Shown one piece after another: positions 21,846-27,573 of a stretch of DNA of 27,573 nt. This DNA is from a virus. Position 1 is the stretch's first letter; every line of letters begins with the position of its first letter. The notes below the pieces were generated by a model. That model saw only the letters and a program-made list of their open reading frames with translations, was not told where the DNA came from and searched no databases. A program made the translations under genes and the position numbers. The stretch covers positions 1 through 27,573 of the IMG/VR virus record IMGVR_UViG_3300030382_000156. The stretch is one strand, 5' to 3'.

Positions 21846-22406
21846 TTATATGTCAGGAGTTAAGAAGTTTCTTAATGTTAATTCAGGACCTTGCCTGTTT
21901 GGTCTTTCAAGATTCATATTTGAATAATAAGCATTTCTATCAGGAGAAATATCTGCACCTGTGTTCGTGCTATATTCAGGAAAGCTAGATAGATTATTTG
22001 TGATATACTCTATCATTCTTTCCGTAAAATATTCTGCATTGTTCCTCACCTCTTCCCTTAAATGCTGAGCTTCTTCTGTGCTTAAAGCGACTCCTGTTTC
22101 TGACGTCTTGGAATAAATATTACCGTTCTCCACACGAAATCTAAGGTAAGGTATGCACATATGGAACGCCCACGAAGGAAGCATATCCCCAATATATTCA
22201 TCTACTAAAGTTTTATAAGCACCTGCTAAAGTTCCTGCCGTTATTTCTGCTTCTAATTTTTTATATAAATCTGTACCAAGTCTAGGTTCGCAATGAATCC
22301 GTTGTGCTTTTAAAATATAGGGGAGGATAATATCGACATCAACATTCATATTGATTGCCGTTGAATCCTTTAGTTTTTCTTCTGATATAAATAATACGTA
22401 TGCCAT
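21846..22406 (-). CDS. Head-tail connector (adaptor) protein
   Basis: A 186-residue protein. The N-terminal part follows the pattern of gp6-like connectors in Bacteroidota phages: MAYVLFISEEKLKDSTAINM, then VDVDIILPYILKAQRIHCEP and RLGTDLYKKLEAEI near residue 45. The next ~70 residues are helical with DMLPSWAFHMCIPYLRFRVE. The C-terminus (GPELTLRNFLTPDI) is a flexible arm. It starts 1 base after the portal stop, the usual order portal-then-connector. It should sit under the portal and bind the neck. Confidence 0.65.
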   Translation of the reverse strand: MAYVLFISEEKLKDSTAINMNVDVDIILPYILKAQRIHCEPRLGTDLYKKLEAEITAGTLAGAYKTLVDEYIGDMLPSWAFHMCIPYLRFRVENGNIYSKTSETGVALSTEEAQHLREEVRNNAEYFTERMIEYITNNLSSFPEYSTNTGADISPDRNAYYSNMNLERPNRQGPELTLRNFLTPDI

Positions 22407-22407
22407 T

Positions 22408-24267
22408 TTATCTAGGTTTTAAATATCCGTTATTCTTCATTGTTCTTGGTGCTTCTGCTACTTTCTTGTCATTTGGTTCAGGATAAAATCCCTGACTTCT
22501 TGCTTTAGCCGTAGATATTAACTTACCATACGCAGTTATATCCTTTTCTTTCCAAGCGTCCTCTAATTCCATTACATAGACCTTCCTGATGAACCGATGA
22601 AAACATTGTGGACCTCCTTTATAGAGCCAAATTGAATAAAAATTAGTGCCATTAGGTCCAAATCCTTTATTTACTGCTTTCTTGTCTAAAGCAATTAAAT
22701 CTTCTTTACGATATAACTTATTAGCACCCATCATCTTTCTACAAAATTCTCTTTTTGTTCCTGACTTATTTACTAAACGACTATCTCTATCATATTTATA
22801 TCTCACTTTAAAAAACTTACTCACCTTATTACTCCATCCATCTTGTTCAGATTTGCCATCTCTATCATCTTTAGGTACTGTTGCAAATTCTACTTTGTGT
22901 AATTCGTTTAATTCTTTTTCAAAATCAAAATCTTCATCTTCATCATCTACTATTTCTTCATCTAATAATTTATATCCTGTTGGTTCTTCTTCACCACATT
23001 CATCTATAAATAAATCTAATTCTTTTTTATCACTTGAGAAATCTTCACGCACTTCTATTTCTTCGTTTAATGGTGGCAATCCTAATTCTTCCCTTATTTC
23101 ATCTTGTTCCATAACGCCCTTCAAATCTTCACTTGTAAATTCTAAAGTAATTGGTTTAAGTTGAACAAAGCTAATTGGCATATCCATATTGTTTACTCTA
23201 AATAACCTTCTAAGAACTTTAATAATTTTTTGCTGATATGGTTTACAGACGGTGTTTAAAAAATAATTTGCTGAGCTATTTAATTCATCAACATTTGAAC
23301 CAAGACCTGTATCGTTCTTAATTCCCATAAGCATAGGAGAAGTAACTCTATGTGCCGTCAAAATGTTCTGCACAAGCAATTCCTGAAGTGCTAAATATTG
23401 TTTATCTAAATCTGAAGGACTTATTGGTGTTATTTCAGGTGTTCTTGTTTTATCATCTGAGAATGTGAGAATAAATTTACCTGCGTTTTCACTTCCGGTG
23501 AACTTTTGAGCAATACTTTGTTCTACTTGGAATCTCTCCTCTTGCGTAGGAACGCCATTTGCGAACGCAAATACGTATGAACCACTAAACCCATTAGTGA
23601 TATTATTTAAGTGGAACTCCGACACTTTTTGGTCTATTAAACTCCAATTATTTCCTGCTAAGTAATCAGGTGTGTAATAAGCGTTCATATTAGGACTATA
23701 CAGACCTGTATAAAGTATCTGACTAGGACTTGTTCTGTCGTTAGGATTAAATGCAGGTACTCTATAAGGTTTATTCATTCTAGTATTTGACCAATCACCT
23801 GAAACGTAATATCCTCTAACCTTACCCATTTCATCAGGTCGTTCTACTCTAATCTTCTCAACAGGGATATGATAGATTTCAGCTATTCCTTGCGACCTGT
23901 CCCTAGCCCAAACTATGTTAAGAGCGAAACTTCCTTGTAGCTTAAAGTCAAATGCTACTTTTTTCACTACTTCGTGCAAACTTTCATTACTATTAGCGTC
24001 AGCCATAAACTGCTTCAACTTAACTATTGCGTCTAAGTTTCTTTCATCTTCATCATCAATTACTAAATCTTCTCCTGCAATTAGTTCGCTTGTCGCATTT
24101 ATAATAGCTGCGTTGGTGCTAGAGTTATAATACAAATCAATAAGAAACTGTGGAAAGAGGTTCTTCCAATTTTGTGTACCATATTCAATGAAATCTTTGC
24201 CCCTAACTTCTTGTACTTGTGGTGCAGTTTCTGTTCCTAAATTAACACTTAATATTTGTTCTTTCAT
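22408..24267 (-). CDS. Portal protein with C-terminal extra domain
   Basis: A 619-residue protein. The first ~400 residues are portal-like: an N-terminal WKNLFPQFLIDLYYNSSTNA segment, LQGSFALNIVWARDRSQGIA and EIYHIPVEKIRVERPDEMGK near residues 110-150, LIDQKVSEFHLNNITNGFSG near 215, and a helical LLVQNILTAHRVTSPMLMGI near 300 followed by the wing/clip region. It is coupled to both neighbours. After an acidic linker (about 415-460) comes a distinct basic domain (about 470-619): SKFFKVRYKYDRDSRLVNKS, GFGPNGTNFYSIWLYKGGPQ, CFHRFIRKVYVMEL, ending TMKNNGYLKPR. I recognise this tail domain as recurring in Bacteroidota phage head proteins but do not know its job. Ordinary portals of this class end near residue 420-450. 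Confidence 0.8.
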   Translation of the reverse strand: MKEQILSVNLGTETAPQVQEVRGKDFIEYGTQNWKNLFPQFLIDLYYNSSTNAAIINATSELIAGEDLVIDDEDERNLDAIVKLKQFMADANSNESLHEVVKKVAFDFKLQGSFALNIVWARDRSQGIAEIYHIPVEKIRVERPDEMGKVRGYYVSGDWSNTRMNKPYRVPAFNPNDRTSPSQILYTGLYSPNMNAYYTPDYLAGNNWSLIDQKVSEFHLNNITNGFSGSYVFAFANGVPTQEERFQVEQSIAQKFTGSENAGKFILTFSDDKTRTPEITPISPSDLDKQYLALQELLVQNILTAHRVTSPMLMGIKNDTGLGSNVDELNSSANYFLNTVCKPYQQKIIKVLRRLFRVNNMDMPISFVQLKPITLEFTSEDLKGVMEQDEIREELGLPPLNEEIEVREDFSSDKKELDLFIDECGEEEPTGYKLLDEEIVDDEDEDFDFEKELNELHKVEFATVPKDDRDGKSEQDGWSNKVSKFFKVRYKYDRDSRLVNKSGTKREFCRKMMGANKLYRKEDLIALDKKAVNKGFGPNGTNFYSIWLYKGGPQCFHRFIRKVYVMELEDAWKEKDITAYGKLISTAKARSQGFYPEPNDKKVAEAPRTMKNNGYLKPR

Positions 24268-24269
24268 AA

Positions 24270-24488
24270 TTAATCTTGTTCAGCCCAACTAGGACTATTT
24301 AATATTTCCATAATTGCTTCATAATTATAGGTTGTTTTACCCTCTAAGAAGCTAGGTGTTTCACCTTTAAATTTAAGAAGTGCTTGGTTATTATCCAAAG
24401 AATATCTTAATGTATGTTCTGAAGTTTCTAACACTTGTGAAAAGTTTACACTCGACACTTCTTCTGCTAATATTAATACATATTTCAT
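24270..24488 (-). CDS. Small unknown protein before the portal
   Basis: A 72-residue protein (MKYVLILAEEVSSVNFSQVL ... LNSPSWAEQD), mixed alpha/beta. It lies between the LamG protein and the portal with 2-3 base gaps, so it belongs to the head operon. No recognised family. A small virion or assembly factor is possible. I cannot say more. Confidence 0.5.
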   Translation of the reverse strand: MKYVLILAEEVSSVNFSQVLETSEHTLRYSLDNNQALLKFKGETPSFLEGKTTYNYEAIMEILNSPSWAEQD

Positions 24489-24491
24489 ATC

Positions 24492-25205
24492 TTATCCTGT
24501 TTTATATGGTACGTCAGTAGACCACGTTGGTGAATTAACTAACTCTCCTGCATTTCCTTTTCCTGAACTATCACCTGCCGTAGCACCACTACCTTCTTCA
24601 AATTTCCAATAACCAACAAGTCCTGTTGATCCTGTTAAATTTATTGGTTCTCTTTTCGCTATCCATAACTCTCCAATAGGAACTACTCTTGTAAATACTG
24701 CCACTTCAGTTATATTACCATTAAAGAATCCTGCGTCTTGTGTGCTTTGTGCAACAGAAGCTAATCCAATAGAACCTGCCCAAGTTCCAAGACCTGTCAC
24801 AGTATCTTTTAAAGTGCCATCTAAATATAGTTTTAATTCATCTGCTGATGTGTCCCAAGTAGCTACAATATTATGCCATTTGCCGTCATTCTCAATAGCG
24901 TCAGTAAACGAAGCTACTTTTGCCGATCCCCCTGCTTTATATGTTGCCCTTCCTTCATTTGAAAATGCGTGATAAAATATGTTGATTAGGTTATTAGCAT
25001 CTACTCTCATATGAAACATATGTCCTGAAGCACTTGTTGTATTTATTTTTACCCACAAAGATACAGTACCTGCGTCTACATTTACATCACCACCAACATC
25101 ATCAACATTAACACTTTCATCACTACCATTAAAGGCAAGTGAATACGTGTTTACAGACGTTTTCCCGAGTCCTGAAATACTATTACCTAATTTTAGTGCT
25201 AACAT
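24492..25205 (-). CDS. LamG/ConA-like jelly-roll protein
   Basis: A 237-residue protein with a concanavalin A-like (LamG) fold: TYSLAFNGSDESVNVDDVGG near residues 20-40, VSLWVKINTT near 48, GKWHNIVATWDTSADELKLY and LDGTLKDTVTG near 110-138, FNGNITEVAVFTRVV near 160, and GLVGYWKFEEGSGATAGDSS near 195. Such domains bind glycans or act as adhesion modules. The gene sits in the head block between small virion proteins and the portal. It may be a capsid decoration that binds polysaccharide, or a misplaced tail adhesion protein. A surface location on the virion is inferred. Confidence 0.7.
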   Translation of the reverse strand: MLALKLGNSISGLGKTSVNTYSLAFNGSDESVNVDDVGGDVNVDAGTVSLWVKINTTSASGHMFHMRVDANNLINIFYHAFSNEGRATYKAGGSAKVASFTDAIENDGKWHNIVATWDTSADELKLYLDGTLKDTVTGLGTWAGSIGLASVAQSTQDAGFFNGNITEVAVFTRVVPIGELWIAKREPINLTGSTGLVGYWKFEEGSGATAGDSSGKGNAGELVNSPTWSTDVPYKTG

Positions 25206-25208
25206 ATC

Positions 25209-25484
25209 TTATGTGGTTACTCCTTCGTGATAACCTATTCCAATTCCTGAAGTCAAAGTAATTGCCGTCACATTCATAAATAATGTTGTTCCTGCTGGTA
25301 AGGTCGTTACTAAAGCTGATTCACCTGTTGCGTCTGCAACTGTGATCGCTGAAACTACTGATGTCACAGGAAAGTAAACTGCATACCAATCTTTACTTGT
25401 CTGTGCTACCGTTGTAAATATTTCTGTATCTCCATTTTTACCTAATTGTTCTACTAAGAGTTGTTGTACGTTTTCTATCGCCAT
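25209..25484 (-). CDS. Small head decoration-like protein
   Basis: A 91-residue protein. The C-terminal half (SAITVADATGESALVTTLPA, GTTLFMNVTAITLTSGIGIG, then YHEG) is a small beta-barrel with the LPAGT-x-x-x-x-VTAITLTSG pattern seen in small virion proteins of Bacteroidota phages. An N-terminal helix (MAIENVQQLLVEQLGKN) may insert into another subunit. It is in the head block between two structural genes. A decoration or neck component is the likely role. Confidence 0.55.
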   Translation of the reverse strand: MAIENVQQLLVEQLGKNGDTEIFTTVAQTSKDWYAVYFPVTSVVSAITVADATGESALVTTLPAGTTLFMNVTAITLTSGIGIGYHEGVTT

Positions 25485-25496
25485 AATTTTTTATTT

Positions 25497-25997
25497 TTAT
25501 TGTCCGTAATATATATAATTTGTTCCTGCTGGTTCAGGATGTTGATTGTATTGTACTTGTTCTTCGCCACTTGGTTCAGCCATATATAGCTTCCCTTGCC
25601 CTACTAATCCCTTAACAACTCCATTTGCATTTGCAACAGGTAATACAGTAGTTTCAGTAGCAGGTGCAGTAAGTGTTGTTAAAGTTAATGTACCAATCCA
25701 ACTAACTTCATAAATTTCGTAATACCAATATCCATTAGGTATAAAATTCACTTCAGAAGTTAAATAGTTTTCATTTGCCGTACTACTGTGAACAAAAGTC
25801 ATAGTAGTATATCTATCATAAATTCCTAATTTTGTAGGATAAGCATAAACAACCCTCTTGTCCATATCGTTAGTGAACTTAACTAGATACTGAATATGTG
25901 CAGTAGTAACTGAAGTATCAATACGCCTATCTTCTGTTGAAACTTTCCAAGTGTATTCACCTCCTGTTGCTAATGCTTTATATATTCCCTGAAACAT
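25497..25997 (-). CDS. Putative head/tail structural protein
   Basis: A 166-residue beta-rich protein. Residues about 84-106 (VNFIPNGYWYYEIYEVSWIG) and the end (GKLYMAEPSGEEQVQYNQHP, GTNYIYYGQ) follow a pattern I associate with structural proteins of Bacteroidota phages. It begins a unit after a terminator, with the TCTATTATATAAT element directly before its ATG, so it probably has its own promoter. No enzymatic motif. Its exact place in the virion is unknown. Confidence 0.6.
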   Translation of the reverse strand: MFQGIYKALATGGEYTWKVSTEDRRIDTSVTTAHIQYLVKFTNDMDKRVVYAYPTKLGIYDRYTTMTFVHSSTANENYLTSEVNFIPNGYWYYEIYEVSWIGTLTLTTLTAPATETTVLPVANANGVVKGLVGQGKLYMAEPSGEEQVQYNQHPEPAGTNYIYYGQ

Positions 25998-26010
25998 ATT
26001 ATATAATAGA
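25998..26010 (-). promoter_or_regulatory. Late-gene leader element TCTATTATATAAT, copy D
   Basis: One-base variant (C to A near the 3' end) of the 13-base element, directly adjacent to the ATG at 25997. It lies within the 47-base stretch after the terminator at 26045..26065, where a promoter is expected. No TAnnTTTG box is present in that stretch, so a phage-specific promoter is plausible. Confidence 0.6.
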
Positions 26011-26044
26011 AAAAGTTTGTTTTTATTTGTTTATACAAAAGAAA

Positions 26045-26065
26045 AGAGGGACTAAACGCCCCTCT
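26045..26065 (-). terminator. Intrinsic terminator
   Basis: On the minus strand AGAGGG, a 9-base loop and CCCTCT form a perfect 6-bp stem, followed by TTTTCTTTTG. It lies 37 bases after the stop of the tail-tube-like gene (26103). The gene 25497..25997 follows it. Confidence 0.75.
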
Positions 26066-26102
26066 AATCAAGAAAATATGAAAACACTAATTAGTTTAAA
26101 GT

Positions 26103-26705
26103 TTATGATATTTTTATTGAGTTAATATCAAATGCTACATTGTCAAATGGTATTAAAGAGTAGTCGGCTACTGTTGCCATAAAACCTTCCTCCATTCCAT
26201 CAAAAGTCCAACTGTATCCGTTGTGATCTGCAAAAGCAGCACCTGAAACATCAGTACCTGAATTTAATCTCATTCCGTTTCTTAACCCCATTCCAAGTAT
26301 TACATTTTTACCATTTGAATTAAGTTGATTTAATTCTGCAAATATAATTAATTTATTTAGAGCTAATATTTTTACTTGGTTTTGATCTGCCGTTGTTAAT
26401 TGATTCAATTTTATTGTCAGTTGTGGTGTTGTATAAATAGTTCCTGCTTCGGTTGATCCAACAATAGTTTCTGTTAAAGAACTTTCACCTCTAGGTAAAG
26501 CATAACGGTATAAATCACCAGAAGCGTCACCCATTTCAATATCAGTAATGCTTCCTGCTGATTCTACGATTCCTGTCCCGTAAACTTCACCTGTTGCTAC
26601 TGCACTATCAAAATCATCATAAACTCCAAAATAAACATTTTTAATTCCACCTGCAATTCTATCACAGGTTAAGCCCCTTCCTTTAGTTAAACTCGTACAA
26701 GCCAT
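26103..26705 (-). CDS. Putative major tail tube protein
   Basis: A 200-residue protein: MACTSLTKGRGLTCDRIAGG, IKNVYFGVYDDFDSA, then GDLYRYALPRGESSLTETIV and TIYTTPQLTIKLNQLTTADQ near residues 75-115. The LYRYxLPRGxxSxTETIxGSTExGT pattern resembles major tail proteins of Bacteroidota siphoviruses, and a 200-residue beta-rich protein with one copy next to the MCP is typical of a tail tube. It is followed by a terminator and preceded by one, as for a highly expressed virion gene. The head block being next to it is unusual, and a capsid accessory role is the main alternative. Confidence 0.55.
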   Translation of the reverse strand: MACTSLTKGRGLTCDRIAGGIKNVYFGVYDDFDSAVATGEVYGTGIVESAGSITDIEMGDASGDLYRYALPRGESSLTETIVGSTEAGTIYTTPQLTIKLNQLTTADQNQVKILALNKLIIFAELNQLNSNGKNVILGMGLRNGMRLNSGTDVSGAAFADHNGYSWTFDGMEEGFMATVADYSLIPFDNVAFDINSIKIS

Positions 26706-26731
26706 TTTATTTTGTTTTAAAAGTTAAAGAA

Positions 26732-26751
26732 GCAAGAGCCGAAGCCCTTGC
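26732..26751 (-). terminator. UUCG-tetraloop terminator after the MCP gene
   Basis: The minus strand reads GCAAGGGC TTCG GCTCTTGC: an 8-bp stem with one G-U pair and a UUCG tetraloop, followed by TTCTTTAACTTTT. It starts 18 bases after the MCP stop (26770). The T-tract is interrupted, so partial readthrough into 26103..26705 is likely. Confidence 0.75.
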
Positions 26752-26769
26752 GTCTATTAATTAAGTTTG

Positions 26770-27573
26770 TTATGATACAAGAACTACATCAGCACCAATT
26801 CCTACTTGCGTACCTCCTGAGTAACGACAAACTGCTCTCACATTTGAGCTTCCGTCGTATTGACTGAGGTCTATTAAATTGATACTTACAGCGTCTGAAA
26901 TTAGATCCGTGCCGAAGAATAAATTTGACTTCTCTGCTGCTACTAACACATCATTATTCATTCCTGTGCAAACGGCAATTTTTATTCCTTCAAATATTGG
27001 GTAATATTTATCATTCATATTCCCCCAAGGAGTTCCTGTTAAAGCAGATATTGCTTGAATATATACTCTGTAAGACTTAGGAGACATATAGATATGTAAA
27101 TCTTCTTTCGTGTAAACTGCTGCTGGTATTGCTGCCGTACAAGCTTGTAAGTTAGCTATAATGTTAGCTGCCGTATATGCTGCACCTGCACCACCAGCAT
27201 TCGTTACATCTACTACTGTTGCATCAACTACTAATCTACCAACTGCTCCCTGAACAAATCCTGTAAATTCTCCTCCTGTTGCACCATTACCACCCCAAAT
27301 TGACGCTTCAGTTGCGTCTGCTATAATCTCCCCTAAATAAGAGATTACATAGTCATCAAAAGATGCTGGAGGTGGAGCACCTGCTCCTGCTCTCATCTGT
27401 AAAGCTTCCCAACTCTCTAAAAGAGTTTTTGAGCATAAATCCGTCTGAACCATTAGATTAGTTGGTTCTAAAACTGCTTCGGTCATTGTAAGTGTTCCTG
27501 CTAAGTTTACATTACAAGACGCATCCTGAACCATAGAGGTTGCATCCATTTTCTGGATATTGCTTTTAAATTT
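26770..27573 (-). CDS. Major capsid protein, residues ~38 to end (start off window)
   Basis: The frame is open to the window end: 267 residues from the first codon (AAA TTT AAA ...) to the stop at 26770. The first in-window ATG (27549) matches residue 46 of the copy at 1..522 and is not the start. After SIWGGNGATGGEFTG the sequence goes on with LHIYMSPKSYRVYIQAISAL and KYYPIFEGIKIAVCTGMNND, to a beta-rich C-terminus (RAVCRYSGGTQVGIGADVVL), which fits the P-domain and A-domain of an HK97-fold capsid protein. Combined with the missing 37 N-terminal residues seen at 1..522, the MCP would be 304 residues. It is followed by a UUCG terminator. The capsid assignment is inferred from length, family pattern and position. 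Confidence 0.8.
   Translation of the reverse strand, partial: KFKSNIQKMDATSMVQDASCNVNLAGTLTMTEAVLEPTNLMVQTDLCSKTLLESWEALQMRAGAGAPPPASFDDYVISYLGEIIADATEASIWGGNGATGGEFTGFVQGAVGRLVVDATVVDVTNAGGAGAAYTAANIIANLQACTAAIPAAVYTKEDLHIYMSPKSYRVYIQAISALTGTPWGNMNDKYYPIFEGIKIAVCTGMNNDVLVAAEKSNLFFGTDLISDAVSINLIDLSQYDGSSNVRAVCRYSGGTQVGIGADVVLVS
27163..27573 (-). repeat. MCP segment repeated at the other window end, copy 2
   Basis: Gap-free counterpart of 1..411. Eight amino-acid differences in 137 codons: S/N, D/A, A/T, I/V, V/A, E/A, G/A and T/N. Three lie close together in the N-terminal part (residues about 60-66) and the last three near residues 170-174; the middle is identical in protein but not in DNA. 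Confidence 0.9.

Noticed and set aside
1-27573. Temperate phage or prophage
   Set aside because: No integrase, excisionase, repressor pair, att-like repeat or plus-strand lysogeny operon was seen, and no host genes flank the phage genes. A missing segment beyond the window cannot be excluded.
1-27573. Diversity-generating retroelement, CRISPR array, toxin-antitoxin or defence island
   Set aside because: No reverse transcriptase, template/variable repeat pair, regularly spaced repeats or recognisable defence genes were found by reading. The only long repeat is the MCP segment.

Overview
The window reads as nearly the whole genome of a small siphovirus that infects a member of the Bacteroidota, probably a flavobacterium. 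The DNA is strongly AT-rich. Every gene I accept lies on the minus strand, so transcription runs from high to low coordinates. Start codons are preceded by A/T-rich leaders rather than Shine-Dalgarno sequences. The one clear host-type promoter (20046..20076) has the Bacteroidota form TTG-N20-TAnnTTTG. I found no integrase, repressor, DNA polymerase, helicase, tRNA or CRISPR array.

Layout in transcription order. Early/middle region: the only long gap (20001..20205) holds a promoter, a palindrome and DnaA-box-like nonamers. From it runs a tight operon (20000 down to 14123): two unknown small proteins, a candidate single-strand annealing protein, a small protein with an SSB-like acidic tail, a DnaA-domain-IV-like protein, a winged-helix replication protein, NinG, a sigma-like factor and several small zinc-binding proteins. 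Late region: TerS and TerL (14107..12460); a tail assembly chaperone with a -1 frameshift (12429..11651); neck/tail-completion proteins; large tail proteins; a short tape measure (4794..3352); a zinc-knuckle/coiled-coil protein; an XkdF-like prohead protease; a coiled-coil protein; a scaffold-like protein; and the N-terminal part of the major capsid protein (MCP), which runs off the window at position 1.

The other end of the window enters inside an MCP gene (27573..26770). Downstream of it come a tail-tube-like protein, three small head/decoration-like proteins including a LamG-fold protein, the portal, a head-tail connector, a lysis cassette (small basic and membrane proteins, M15 peptidase, holin-like protein) and a metallophosphoesterase, ending at the intergenic hub.

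The two window ends carry the same 411-bp MCP segment, aligned without gaps but differing at about 47 positions (about 89% identity; 8 of 137 residues changed). Merging the ends would give a circular or permuted genome of about 27.16 kb with one 304-residue MCP. Either the contig closes on two strain variants of the MCP, or the phage has two MCP paralogues.

The most interesting signals are four. (1) An almost invariant 13-nt element abuts the ATG of four late genes; one copy lies just after a terminator, and the phage encodes a sigma-like factor. (2) The tail chaperone has a textbook T TTT TTT slippery site. (3) Several very small genes fill gaps exactly, with ATGA or TAATG coupling, and they reset the start of the endolysin. 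(4) The 205-bp control/origin region.
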